Shown here piece after piece: positions 1 through 12,228 of a stretch of DNA of 64,000 nt. Position 1 is the stretch's first letter; the number at the start of each line of letters is the position of its first letter. A model generated the notes under the pieces. The model searched no databases and was not told the DNA's origin. It saw nothing but the letters and a program-made list of their open reading frames with translations. The stretch is from the NCBI RefSeq assembly GCF_024323335.1, contig NC_066582.1:91074944-91138943 (forward strand), written 5' to 3'. A program made the translations under genes and the position numbers. The stretch is from Lathyrus oleraceus (lineage: Eukaryota > Streptophyta > Magnoliopsida > Fabales > Fabaceae).

Positions 1-2992
1 GGGTCCTTTCAAGTCAACTTCAAGATGTAAGCATTCTTAAGGCATGAGGCCTAGTTGCTCTTCAATCAATTTTAGAATTCTAAAGGCATGAGGCCTAGTT
101 GCTCTTGAACTCCATTAAGCATGGTGAGGTCCTAATTCTATGTCCTTTCTCCTTTTTGCATTGGGTTCACACAAACAAAGACAAAACCAGCACAAGGCAA
201 TAATATATTTACACAATAATATGCTCAAGTGAGCAAAAGGAAAATAGCATAAACATAAACATGAGCTCAAATGAGCAAAGGGAAAAGACAATATGAATAA
301 ATGAGCAAGAAATTAAATTGCATTAAAGTAAATTGCAAGAATTAAATGCTTGAATTAAAGTTAGTGTTAGTGTGCCATAAGGCAATTTAGCGCTATGTTA
401 AGCAATCGTAAGTGGACTAATGTAGTAGTCACACCTATCTGAGGCCGGTCAATAAAACTATAGGAAAATAAACACAAGTTAGAGATCATGACTAGTAAGC
501 CAAGCTCCTACAACTTGCCATGCCAAAAGAAAATAAGAAAGACCTTGTATGGATTTTAAGTTTTTTGCTTGACCAAGAAGCAACCTATCTTGGACACAAA
601 GCAATTCACTTGATCTTTGATCAAGTTGAATTTGATTTGGATCAAAGAAGGTTAAGCCTCTCATATGTCAAGGCTAACCACAAATCATTAAGTCATTGGT
701 CAAAATAAAAAGAAGAGGAAAAGAGATGAAGATGAAATGAAATGAATCAAAAGGAGAATTCAAATGACATAAACAAAGCACAATGATAAAATATGAATGG
801 AATCAACATCAATCAATGGTAAACAGAAGTGAAATGAAGATTAGAAGTCAAGAGAGGTCAAACATATTTTTGATATTTTTTGGAATTAAAATAATACATA
901 AAATAAAATGAACAAAGTAAGGTTAAACTTCAAATCCAATTCAAATCAACTTGGATAAGTCCAATTGGATCATCATAAGTCTAACATGGTCAAACAAGGT
1001 TTGACAAATTTTCTCAACATTTTTTGAAAACAGAAACTATTTTAAAATCAATTAAAATCATTAAAATATAACACAAATGAATTAAAATCTCAAATAAATC
1101 TCAAATCAATTAAGAAATTGATGAGAATATTTTCATAGACTTATCATGATCTAAATGTGTTAAGAAAATATTTTTGGCATTTTTGAATATCAAAACTTAT
1201 TTAAAATGAATTAAAAACAATTAAAAAAACAAAATAATTCACAAAAAATATTAAATGGAATCACAAAAATAATTAAAAATCAGATTATGAAACTAGATTT
1301 TAAAAGAACTTTTTTGCAATTGGTCCCATATTTTTGTAATTCCAAATAAAAGAGTTATGAATTTTTGAAAATTAAAGGAATTAAAGAAAATAAAACAGAA
1401 ATTAAGAAAATCTGGAAAATCCACAATGCTTGGATCATCATTCATTAATTGACGTGGATGATCCTAAGGCTCTCAGGCGTACGCTCATTGTGTTCCATAG
1501 TCAAACACATCACACATTGGATTTAAAAAAGTCATAAGGAGCAAAGGCCAAGATTAGATCCTGTAATCATCATCCAATGGCTCAGAGTGGTTCCACGTGG
1601 GGACGGTGGTGGAAACCACCGTCTTCTCCGGCGAGCAAACAGAAACCGGCCACCAGTTGCAGGTTTTGTAACCTCAACCAAATTGCATGATCTTTATACC
1701 AAATTAAAGTTGGGGTGATGTACATCACCCCTGTAACCTTGGATTTCTCTCAAGATCCCTATGGAAGGAGAAATCTGAGATGGAAAATCCAGGTGTTCAA
1801 TTTGAAATGCATCAATTCATGAAATTAAAGCCACCATTGGCTTGCCTCTCACACGAGGACATCAGAGAACCAAACAAACACATGCAAAGCACAATATATG
1901 ATGAGATTCGAATCAAAACAGTTGAGATGTAAACCTTTGAAGTGCAACTTTGATGACCACGGTCCAACCAAACTCTTGCTTACAGCTTAATCTTGAGGTA
2001 TGGTATGAGTGCAAGGCTAAGGAATAAGTGTTGAAAATCAACTGATTTTGTTGAAATTCAAACTTGAAAAGAGAAATGAAAATTCAAAATTCTTGTGGTG
2101 AGAGGTTGGGAATGGATTTCAGCAGAGCTTTAGGTGCCTTCAGGTTGACAATTGAATGAAGCAAGGTTCCTATTTATAGCTGAAAAAGAAAGGCAAGGTG
2201 AATGGAATCCGTGTGCATGATCATTGGGTCCTCCATGCATGGGCCTGTACAGGCGCATGTGAGGCCTAAAACCAACTGGAAATGCAATATGAAGTCACTT
2301 GGAGTTGAAATGGACGTGCATTCTGAGATGCATTGGCTTGTAAATCAAGTTACAAAGTGAAATGCATAATTGATCACAAATGTTCCCCTCTTCGAAAGTC
2401 CCATATGGAAAATCCAAACATAGGAATGTGAGTAATGGTTAGAAAGGTCTTGACATAAAGAACAAAATCTATGTTGAACAAAAATCCATTTGGAGTTTGG
2501 AAAATTGTGAAAACTGGCCATGAAGTTTGATGTACAAAACATGTCTTTGAAAATTTGGCCAAAAGTGACCAACTTCAAGCCCTTTTGTTTCAATGATGCA
2601 AGCCTCAAATGGAAAAACCTCCAATATCAATGTTTGAGATATTTTCAGGATGATCAATTTGGATATACAGTTTGCATAATTTGGATTTTTTATGATAAAG
2701 TTATGGGCACTTGAAGTTGGACTTTTTTAAGATTCAATGGCTTTGGTCCATAGTGACCTATAATGTTTTGTAGTATCACATGTACTTTTTTTAGGATTAT
2801 GAAACTTTGTCCAACATAACATTTTAAGTAGAAATCTTAATATTTCCAATGCAATTAGGCTCACCTCAAAATCATAAAAAATGAAGGAGTTAGGTCCTTG
2901 GGAAGTTGACCCAAAATTAGGGTTTCAGTCAAAATGACCTATAATGTATTTAAATGAATGATGACCTTCCAAGTTTCAAATGAATTTTTGAT
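1..2992 (-). repeat. Ogre A 3' LTR (partial; continues beyond the window)
   Basis: Closely matches 59959-64000 (for example the start of the window matches 59958 onward), and more distantly matches the LTRs of Ogre B at 23870-27000 and 46670-49200. The terminal TGTAGCGG end lies upstream of the window. The other end is cut by a deletion that joins LTR to integrase near 2993-2999. The LTR is AT-rich with no coding capacity; the short ORFs inside it are not supported. Confidence 0.85.
2170..2179 (-). promoter_or_regulatory. Putative TATA box of Ogre A 3' LTR
   Basis: CTATAAATAG on the minus strand, the transcriptional sense of the element. The same box in the same LTR context is at 63671-63680 (A) and 25910-25919 (B). 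It is the best core-promoter candidate in the LTR; the start site is not determined. Confidence 0.6.
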
Positions 2993-2995
2993 GAA

Positions 2996-3469
2996 CATGC
3001 GAGGCTTGACCTTCTTATCAAAGGCTTTCTTCATCCTTTGCTGATATAACTGACCATGGCACATGGCAGTTAATCTCTTCTCTTCAATTAAGTTCATTTG
3101 GTCATAACGACCCTGAACCCATTCAGCCTCAGTCAACTTGGCTTCCATCAAGACTCTCATTGATGGGATATCAACCTCCACTGGGAACACAACCTCCATG
3201 CCATATACAAGGGAGAAAGGTGTTGCCCCTGTTGATGTGCGGGCAGATGTACGATAACCATGCAAAGCAAATGGCAACATCTCACGCCAATCTTTGTACG
3301 TAACAACCATCTTCTGGATAATATTTTTAATATTCTTATTAGCAGCTTCAACAGTAATGATCTTAAGGAGAAGAATTATGATGTTCAATCTTGAACTCGC
3401 TACACAGCTCTTTCATCATCGTGTTGTACAAGTTAGATCCATTATCAGTAATGATCTTGTCTGGCACAC
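2996..3469 (-). pseudogene. Ogre A integrase, middle and C-terminal fragment
   Basis: Minus-strand reading gives integrase sequence after the catalytic core, matching residues encoded at about 35850-36330 in Ogre B (motifs TPFSLVYGMEVV and KAFDKKVKPR). A frameshift near 3360-3390 breaks the frame. At its downstream end the reading runs from KVKPR straight into LTR sequence because of the deletion at 2993-2999. Its other end, 3465-3469, is the CACAC target where element X inserted; the upstream part of the same integrase resumes at 50892. Confidence 0.85.
3465..3469. repeat. Target-site duplication of element X (left copy)
   Basis: CACAC directly before the left LTR of X. The uninterrupted integrase sequence of Ogre B at 36330-36335 shows one CACAC, which identifies the empty site. 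Further copies follow both LTRs, at 4440-4444 and 50887-50891. Confidence 0.85.
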
Positions 3470-4439
3470 TGTTACTACGAAATATACCTAAGGCATGCTG
3501 AAAGCACAAGTAACGAAAGAGGCCCATGAGTGTGGGGATTATACCCTACCAAAAGGTAAAAGATGTCGAACGCAATCAAGAAGGAAAAACAAACTAAAAG
3601 AGGAGGCCGATAGGAAACGACGGTTCCGTCGACGGGGCATTCTGTCGACCAACACGAGGTTTTGGGACTTAAAGAATTTTAATCAAATGCGCAGAAGACA
3701 GCTTCACCTTGGCATATGGGCGGTAGAAATTTGAAATTTAAAATAAAATAGCAGTTCCAAAAGGAAAAAGAGCACCACAACGAGGAGTAGTTAGCAAGAC
3801 GTGGGTGCAGCGGTTATGCAAATCGTGGGTTGTAACATCCGCTAGCTTCTGGGAAGCTATTTTAGGAGTAGTTCCTCTAGTTTAGTATAAATAGGAGTAT
3901 CCCACAAGGGGTTAGAGGTGTTCACTTTGTACTACGAATTCACTTGTAAGAAAACTTCCCATTCCCAGCGCGAGGAAGCAAGAGTTTCTCTGAGATTGTT
4001 ATGTACGTGAATCACCACATTTATTTCAATGCAACTTCCCTACTTTTTAATTGTTCCCGTGGAACATTTTATCTTAATTTCTTTTGCTTTTGAATTATCA
4101 TTTTACGTTGTCGTTTACGCTGTCGACACTGACTCTATCACGATCATAGAGTTTACCAAAAGCGTGTTCGTAGTATACATCTTTTGAATGTTATAGCACT
4201 GTCTGTCACGAGTCACCTACAGGCGGTAACATTGCCTAAAAACCGTTCGTGTGGAAAACCCTGCACTTGTTCGACACTTTGTTGGGAGCCGTTCCTCACA
4301 AAGTCATTTCGTCGAAAGTTCGAACAAGTCCCACTTGCACTAGCACATGTCCTAAGATCAACTGGTCGATCCTGCAAGTAACCCTTCGTTTTAAGACCAG
4401 GGAGGACCAGCGGTTGTTTACCAATTTCCACAGTAAACA
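3470..4439 (+). repeat. Element X 5' LTR (970 bp)
   Basis: Starts TGTTACTACG and ends GTAAACA, a TG...CA LTR with a short TGTT/AACA inverted terminus. It pairs with 49916-50886. Unusually it is followed by CACAC and Ogre A integrase, exactly as the 3' LTR is, and not by the element's primer binding site. Confidence 0.9.
3886..3894 (+). promoter_or_regulatory. Putative TATA box in X 5' LTR
   Basis: TATAAATAG in the middle of the LTR, conserved at 50332-50340 in the other LTR. Transcription would start about 30 bp downstream, near the GTGTTCACTTTGTACT stretch. Confidence 0.6.
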
Positions 4440-6718
4440 CACACCATAACGGCATATGAGTTGATTTTTGATGAACTTTACAACTACTTGCCTGGTCACG
4501 TTTGCATATGACGCCGCTTCAACCCACTTGGTGAAGTAATCAATTGCTACGAGAATAAACCTGTGACCGTTGGACGCTTTTGGCTCTATCATGCCAATCA
4601 TGTCAATTCCCCACATAGAGGAAGGCCATGGTGATGAAATCACATTCAGAAGTGTCGGGGGATATGAATCTTATCCGCATAAATCTGACACTTGTGGCAT
4701 TTCTTCACATATTTGCAGCAATCAGACTCCATTGTCAGCCAATAGTAGCCTGCTTTCAACATCTTCTTAGCCATGGCATGTCCATTGGGATGAGTACCAA
4801 ATGAACCCTTATGGACTTCAGTCATCAACCGGTCTGCTACGTGTCTATCCACGCATATAAGCAAAACCATGTCAAAATTTCTCTTATAAAGCACATCTCC
4901 ATTGAGGTAGAAACTGCCAGATAATCTCCTCAAAATCTTCTTATCTTTAACAGATGCCCCAGGCGGGTAAATCTGACTTTGAAGAAAACATTTGATATCA
5001 AAATACCATGGCTTATCATCTTTTACTTCTTCTACTGCAAATACATGAGCTGGTCTATCCAAGCGCATCACAGTAATATTGGGGACTTCATTCCAGAATT
5101 TCACCACAATCATCGATGCGAGTGTAGCAAGCGCATCTGCCATACGATTCTCATCTCGAGGAATATGATGGAAGTCAACCTCAGTAAAGAAAGTTGAAAT
5201 CCTCCTCGCATAATCTCTGTATGGGATGAGGCCAGGCTGATTCGTTTCCCATTCACCCTTAATCTGATTAACAACAAGGGCTGGATCACCATAAACATCA
5301 AGATACTTGATCCTAAGATCAATACACTCTTCCAGTCCCATAATACAGGCCTCATGCTCCGCCATATTATTCGTGCATTTGAAAGTTAGCCTTGCTGTAA
5401 AAGGAAAATGTGTGCCCTGAGGAGTAATAATCACTGCCCCAATACCATTTCCATATTGATTTACAGCGCCATCAAACACCATGCCCCATCTAAAACCAGG
5501 CTCTGGCCCTTCATCAAGCGTAGGCTCATCACGATCTTTCATCTTCAAATACAGAATCTCCTCATCTAGGAAGTCATACTGAGCAGACTGGTAATCCTCT
5601 ATTGGTTGATGTGCCAAGTGGTCAGCCAAGATACTACCTTTAATAGCCTTCTTAGCTCGATACTCAATATCATACTCAGACAACAACATCTGCCAACGGG
5701 AAATTCTCCCAGTTAAAGCAGGCTTCTTAAAGATATAGTTGATTGGATCCATTTTGGATATTAACCAAGTCGTATGATTCAACGTATACTGGCGTAAGCG
5801 CTTAGCAGCCCAAGCCAAAAGCACATCATGTTCTCTCAAGCATTGAGTATCGAGACTCACATTCAGTGAACTTCTTACTGAGATAGTAGATGGCATACTC
5901 TTTCTTCCCTGATTCATCTTGTTGACCTAGGACACAACCCATAAAGTCTTCAAGAATAGTCAAATACATAATCAAGGGTCTCCCTTCCACAGGCGGAGAT
6001 AGAATCGGAGGCTCTGACAGATACTCTTTAATACTGTCAAAGGCCTTTTGGAAATCCTCGGTCCAATCATGACGCTGTTCTTTCTGGGGGAGCTTGAATA
6101 TTGGCACATATGTGGTAGTCATGTGAGATATAAATCTGGAAATATAATTCAAGCGGCTAAGAAAACCTCGGACTTGCTTCTCAGTTTTGGGTGCAGGCAT
6201 TTCTTGTATTGCTTTGACCTTGGCAGGGTCAACTTCAATACCTCTCTCACTGACAAACGCTGAAAAAGCTTCAACAAGTGCTCTACATGTTCAACTTTCG
6301 TTCTCGACTTCGCAATCATATCATCAACATACACCTCGATCTCCTTGTGCATCATATCATGAAACAAGGTAGTCATAGCTCTTTGGTATGTGGCTCCGGT
6401 GTTCTTCAAACCGAAGGGCATCACTTGATAAAGAATGTTCCCCAAGGTGTGATGAATGTTGTCTTCTCCATATCCTCGGGTGCCATTTTAATCTGGTTAT
6501 AACCGGAAAATCCGTCCATAAATGAGAAGACATTGAATTTAGTTGTATTGTCTACCAACATATCAATATGTGGTAGAGGAAAATCATCTTTCGGACTAGC
6601 TTTATTCAAGTCTCTATAGTCCACACACATTCGGACTTTTCCATCTTTCTTAGGCACGGGCACAATATTGGCCACCCATTGAGGATATGTAAAAGTCACC
6701 AGAAACCCCACATCAATT
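4440..6718 (-). pseudogene. Extra copy of Ogre A pol (RT to integrase) lodged between the X LTR and X primer binding site
   Basis: After the TSD-like CACAC at 4440-4444, 4445-6718 parallels 50892-53241 base by base with a few percent divergence and one 76-bp deletion near 6255. Minus-strand domains in order: RT from the QWVANIVPVPKKDGKVRM motif (about 6690) through YVDDMIAKS (about 6310), degenerate RNase H, archaeal-type RNase H (FDGAVN, NNMAEHEA), integrase zinc-binding region (KKCHKCQ) and the start of the catalytic core (WGIDMIGMIEP). It shares A-specific lesions with the right copy: a TGA plus an extra T in the region that reads SMLERT (about 5840 here, 52270 there). It is therefore a duplication of A itself and not another Ogre. 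It breaks off at 6718 against X sequence. Confidence 0.85.
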
Positions 6719-6910
6719 GGCACCACATATCCGCTTTATGGAATGCCGTATTCCTTAATGCCCGAATATCAGTCGACATCCAGTGCAACGCTGTTTTCAG
6801 AAACAAACCCTCCCTTGCAAGGATCAACGCAAGGGGGCAACATAAGGAACACTACTCAAAATAGAACCATGCCGCTGTCGAACACTTCGGTAGCGGTGTT
6901 GAGATAGAAA
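6719..6910 (+). other. Element X primer binding site and leader
   Basis: TGGCACCACATATCCGC at 6719-6735 begins with the TGG that pairs with a tRNA CCA end, as expected for a Ty3/gypsy primer binding site. I could not assign the tRNA. About 175 bp of leader follow before the gag ATG. The LTR that should precede it is displaced 2.28 kb upstream. Confidence 0.55.
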
Positions 6911-8369
6911 ATGGACGATAGTAATCATGAATTGGTTAACATGTTGACTAACCAGATGGGCACAGTCCTCAATCCACTAATCCAAGAATTTGCTGAAACA
7001 AACAGGCAGGTGGCAAACCAATTGACGCGTCAATGCAATTTTCTGGGGGCACCGGCCCGACAGATAACGCCAACGATTAGACCGACTGTTCCTGTACAGA
7101 TAGAGATAGGGGCAACAAAGGAGGAGACAATCCACGAAGGACAAATCATTAGACCACTCCAACATCAAGGCGTCGAATCAGGAGTTGTGGGACGTAACCA
7201 GGTGGTAATGGTCAACCGACAGCAAGATGCTGATCAAAACATCGATCAACACCGACAAGAAGACCCGACGATAGAAAATAATTGGACCACTATTGTCGAA
7301 ATGATTATGGCTAGAAATGGCATGAGTGCTACATTACAAAGGCCATTATACGTGTCCCCGTTAGCCGAATTTATTCTCCAAGCTGAGGCGCCTAGGGGGA
7401 TGAAAGTGCCAAAATATATAAAATTTGGGGGAGAATCTGGTGAATCGACTATAGAGCATGTCGCCAGATACCTGACAGAATCAGGGGATCTAGCTCATAA
7501 TGAAAGCTTAAGAGTAAAAAACTTCCCCTCCTCTCTAACCAAGGCAACCTTCACATGGTTCACTTCGTTGACCCCAAGTTCCATCGACTCATGGGCCAAA
7601 CTAGAAAAGAAGTTCCATGAACAGTTTTATGAAGGACATTCCAAAATTAGTTTGGCAGAATTGTCTAGTACTAAGAGAAGGATCGCTAAAAGCGTAGATG
7701 ATTATCTGAATCGTTTTAGGTCTTTAAAAGCTAGGTGTTTCACACAAGTGCCAGAACATGAAGTAGTTCAAATGGCCGCAGGAGGATTAGATTACTCCAT
7801 TAGGAAGAAAATAGATCCAACTTTTGTGAAAAGCATGTCACAACTGGCTGACAGAGTCCGACACCTAGAACGTTTAAAGCAAAAGAAAGTTTGGCACAAA
7901 AAGTCTAAGAAAGAAAATGTAGCGTTTGTCGAATACGACGCGATGGACCCAATATGTGAGGCAGATTATGCTTCATCGAGTGAATTAGAAATCGACGTGG
8001 CTGAACTAAAGCCAGGGTCCACTTCTGAGTGTCGTTCATTGCTGCCTGCGCAAGGCAAGAATCCTGTCGAAAATAAAACAAAATTCCCTTCGAAAACTTA
8101 CACTTTCGACATGTCGAAATGTGAGGAAATTTTTGATTTATTAGTCAAAGATGGACAGATGGTAGTGCCGCCTGGTACTAAAATGCCACCGTTGGAACAA
8201 AGACAGAAAAGAGGTTTTTGTAAATATCACAACTATCTTGGTCATAACACCTCTAATTGTTACCTTTTCAGGGATTTGGTTCAAAAAGCGATTCAAGAAG
8301 GCAGGCTGAAGTTTGTTGGCCGCACGATGAAGATCGACACTGACCCTCTTCACCAAGAGGAACCCTATT
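6911..8369 (+). pseudogene. Element X gag (capsid, nucleocapsid-like)
   Basis: ATG at 6911 opens a long frame. Residues about 145-330 form a retrotransposon Gag domain (motifs LYVSPLAEFI, PKYIKFGGESGES, FHEQFYEGH and VDDYLNRFRSLKARCF). A CX3H...HX4C zinc-knuckle-like motif follows near residues 435-450 (CKYHNYLGHNTSNC), the variant seen in Tat elements. It would package element RNA in cytoplasmic particles. A single-base loss near 8366-8370 shifts the frame: the reading continues naturally in the frame that starts at 8371, with a duplicated VEI-NMVEIN context across the junction. Confidence 0.8.
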
Positions 8370-9876
8370 CGTGGAACCAGTCGAGATCAACATGGTCGAG
8401 ATCAACGAATATGATGAGGCCAACATGCTGGAACAAACTGGGGAGAGCCCAGATTTCGATATGGCTGAAGTTTACCCAAGGGCTGATGAAGACTTGGTAG
8501 ATTTTCTGTATCGCTCCAAGAACAAGGGGTCACAGGTGTGCCTATGTCCAAGGTGTGGAGCTGTCACCAACAAAATAGCGGCAGAGAATTTCCAGAGGCT
8601 GCAGCTGGGTAAGAGCAAGAGAAATCTGCCAACCCGAAGCTATCAAAATGAAAGAGGCTCAAAAAAGGCTGTGGGAAACAACCCGACAAGGCCCAGGAGC
8701 TTCGTGCCGTCGGCCAGTACTCCTCGAGGTACTTGGATCAAACCTCAGGGAAGACAAGACACCTCACAAGGGGCCGCTGCTGAGGCTAGAGGAGGTCTAG
8801 CAGTGAACTATCGGCGTGAATTTAAGTCTGAAAAGAGGACGCATATCTCTAAAAACTATTTGGGAAAAAATCCCATGACGAGGACTCAACGGAGACAATT
8901 TCAGAGGCGTAAACAGGCTGAAAGAGACGCTGCAAGGGGCATGACCAGTGAGGCAAATGTTGGGAAGAAAATGGTTGTGAAAGTCGACACAGTGGCGAAA
9001 GAACGGATAAGAGAGTACGTCCATCGACCAGCAGAAAAATGTTCTGATGAAGTGACTGATGACTTCAATTCAGAATCTGAAGCAAGCCTCAACATTCTGG
9101 TCAACGTGGTATCAATCTTACCAGAAGAATACAAATGTGTAACTGAAGTCGAAGGGTCAGTGGACAATGATGAGGCTGAAGAAATGGCTTTGCATCAACC
9201 AAGATGCTATTTTATGTTGAATCATGGGTCTACCGAAAGCCAAGAGGCAGTGTTCGAAAGACTAACGATGAACATGAAAAACCATCTGAAACCACTGCTG
9301 ATCAGGGAAAAGGTGGAAGGCGTAACTGTCAACAAAATTTTGGTCAACTGTGGTGCCACAGTCAACATTATGCCACACCATACAACTTGCTACATGGCAG
9401 GGAGTGGCTACATGGCATCGGAGCTGTACCTTCTTCAGCACACCAAAGACTGGTGATTTGGAGAGAGGATGGGGTGGCCGAAAACATCGAGGCCGACCAA
9501 GGATATTTTATGGCCGATGTTAATAATGTCGGCAAGAAGGAGTTTGAAAGAAAGCTGGCCAACATCTCTCCTTGCTTCCCAACTGAGGATGTTTATGCTA
9601 ATTTGAGTGAAGATTTTGTCTCGCTAACGCTACATGAAACCCATGGTTTCATTTGGGATGTGGAACACCTAGATGATCCACCATACACAGGTATCCGGCC
9701 GACAGGCTGGGGGGATGCCAGTGATGATGTCTGAGTTAGAAGCTTTGAAAATGATTTCGACATATGTTGCCGAAAACAAAATAAAGTCGGCCATAGAGGC
9801 TGAAGAAAACATGGCTGTTGAGGCCTATGTGTTGAGTAAAGGGGAGATCGACAAACAGCGTCTGGATTGCATTTAG
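8370..9876 (+). pseudogene. Element X gag C-terminus and aspartic protease, internally deleted
   Basis: The frame from 8371 carries the basic Gag tail and then the protease active-site region near 9335-9375. The catalytic Asp codon is AAC (Asn) at 9346-9348, so the motif reads VNCGATVNIMP; GTCGAC to GTCAAC fits CpG decay. Immediately afterwards the sequence jumps to the late protease motif (L)LHGREWLHGIGAVPS in another frame (about 9378 onward), so the central protease seems deleted. A linker toward RT follows (GYFMADVNNVGKK, then PVMMSELEALKMISTYV), ending at an in-frame TAG at 9874-9876. Non-functional protease. Confidence 0.75.
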
Positions 9877-12228
9877 GACAATGAACCTTTAGGATTCGGA
9901 AACGATCCAAAGGCACCAGAGAGAATCCGACCAAAAGATCTCTTGGAAGAAGTCGACCTTGGCGAGAAAAGGCCAACATATATAAGCGCCAAAATCGACA
10001 ACAAACTAAAGTCTGAGGTAATATCCATACTTAAAGAATTTAGAGATTGTTTTGCATGGGATTTTAATGAAATGTCTGGTTTGAGTAGAGATTTGGTCGA
10101 GTTAAAGATGCCCATAAAAGCTAGAAGAAAGCCAGTGAAAGAAACGCCCAGGCATTTCGCCCCACAGATTATGGCAAAGATAAAAACAGAGGTGGAAAGA
10201 CTTTTGAAAAGAAAGTTTATCCAAACTCCAAGGTATGTCGAATGGTTGGCCAATATTGTGCCAGTCATAAAGAAAAATGGGTCTTTAAGAGTATGCATTG
10301 ATTTTAGAGATCTAAATGCTACCACCCCAAAAGATGAATATGCCATGCCCGTGGCTGAAATGCTAGTCGATTCGGCCGCTGGTTTTGAATATTTAAGCAT
10401 GTTAGATGGTTATGCTGGATATAACCAAATTTTTATTGCAGAAGAAGACGTGCCGAAGACGGCGTTTCGATGTCCAGGAGCCTTAGGGACATATGAGTGG
10501 GTAGTTATGCCATTCGGCTTGAAAAATTCCGGAGCAACATACCAGAGGGTAATGAACTCGATGTTCCATGACTTCATTGAAGATTTCATGCAAGTCTACA
10601 TTGATGAAATCGTGATAAAATCAAATGGACAACATACTCATGTCGACCATCTACGAAAAGCCTTCCTAAGAATGAGGAAATATGGATTGAAAATGAATCC
10701 ATTAAAATGCGCTTTTTGTGTACAGGCAGGCGACTTCCTTGGTTTTGTGGTGCACAAAAAGGGCATTGAAGTAAATCAAAGCAAAACAAAAGCCATTATG
10801 GACGTCAGGCCTCCGTCGACCAAAAAAGAGCTGCAATCCTTTTTGGGAAAAATCAATTTCCTTAGAAGATTCATTTCAAATCTAAGTGGCAAAACAAAAG
10901 CGTTCTCCCCACTACTTCGACTGAAGAGAGAAGAGTTCAAATGGCAGGATGCGCACCAAGAGGCTTTGGACAAATTCAAAGAGTACTTGACTAAGCCTCC
11001 AGTATTGGCCCCTCATGTTAGGCATAGGCCAATGAGATTGTATATTGCAGCTTCACAATCGACTATAGGAAGTATGTTAGTCTAAGAGGATGAAAATTGT
11101 GTCGAAAGACTTGTATATTACCTTAGTCGAATGTTGAATGATCCTGAAACTAGGTATAGTGACATTGAAAAACTATGTATGTGCCTGTATTTCTCTTGTA
11201 CGAAATTAAAGCAATATATTAAGCCTGTTGATATTTATGTATCTTCTCATTTTGATATTATTAAACATATGCTATCTAAACCAATTTTGCATAGTCGAAT
11301 TGGAAAATGGGCTTTAGCGTTAACAGAGTACTCCCTGACATACGTACCCTTGAAAGCAATGAAAGGGCAGGTAGTAGCAGACTTCCTGGTCGACCATTCA
11401 ATGGTCGAAATGGCGCAGAATTACGTGGATTTAGCACCATGGAGGCTATACTTAGATGGATCAAAGCATAAACATGGAGCTGGGATAGGAGGAGTCATAA
11501 TTTCTCCAAATGGAATTCCAGCAGACTTCAAATACAAAATCGAAGGGCTATGCACCAATAATGAAGCAGAATACGAGTCATTGATAACCGGACTTGAACT
11601 ACTGCTGGAATTGGGGGCAAGAAATGTCGAAATTATGGGAGATTCGGAGTTAGTCATTAAACAAGTATCAAAAGAATATAGGTGTGTTAAAGAGAATCTG
11701 ATCATGTATTTCGTGGTTACCATAAGACTGCTCAAGAGATTTGAGCAAGTAAATCTCCAACACATACCGCGGCAGGAAAACCAAAGAGCAAATGATTTGG
11801 CACAGGAATCTTCAGGGTATAAAACGTCGAGAAATCAGGACGAAGAGATCCAGGTAAGAAAGAAAATACAGGCGACGACACTGTCACCATCGGATTTGGC
11901 GATCATGAAGCTGGGGGCAGTAGATAAAAATCATTTTGGAATTCTGACTGTCGACGACGAAGGAAGGAGTGATTGGCGTAGGCCGTTAGTCGACTATTTA
12001 AGTAATCCCGTGGGGTCGACAGATCGAAAGATAAAATATCGGGCCCTTAGCTATGTCTTGGTAAATGATGAATTATTCAAGAAGACAGTCGAGGGAGTGT
12101 TATTAAAATGCCTGGGAGAAAGTGAAGCGTACGTGGCGGTGTCAAGCACACACAGCGGGGCATGTGGGGCGCATCTAGCAGGTTTGAAGATGAAATGGCT
12201 TTTGATGCGTTCAGGAGTTTATTGGCCT
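9877..12228 (+). pseudogene. Element X reverse transcriptase, degenerate RNase H and archaeal-type RNase H
   Basis: One frame runs from 9877 to the TGA at 12229, broken by TAA at 11083-11085. RT motifs are clear: WLANIVPVIKKNGSLRVCIDFRDLN, MPFGLKNSGATYQR and FLGFVVHKKGIEV. The catalytic box reads YIDE and not YIDD: the second Asp is GAA at 10606-10608, which should abolish polymerase activity. The first RNase H (about 10960-11300) is degenerate. The second, archaeal-type RNase H at about 11440-11810 keeps its acidic set (LDGSKHKHGAG, NNEAEYES, GDSELV, NQRANDLA). Two RNase H domains are a hallmark of the Tat clade. Confidence 0.85.

Noticed and set aside
2345..2714. Overlapping short ORFs in the LTR region
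   Set aside because: Not conserved in the matching LTR copies, on both strands at once, no recognisable motif; chance frames in AT-rich LTR DNA.
3495..3734. ORF of 79 residues with Arg/Lys-rich sequence, repeated at 49941-50180
   Set aside because: It is in the LTR of X and is duplicated simply because the LTRs are; no homology recognised.
4440..6718. Interpretation as a third, independent Ogre insertion
   Set aside because: It has no LTR or target duplication of its own, starts at exactly the same junction as 50892, and shares private lesions with it.
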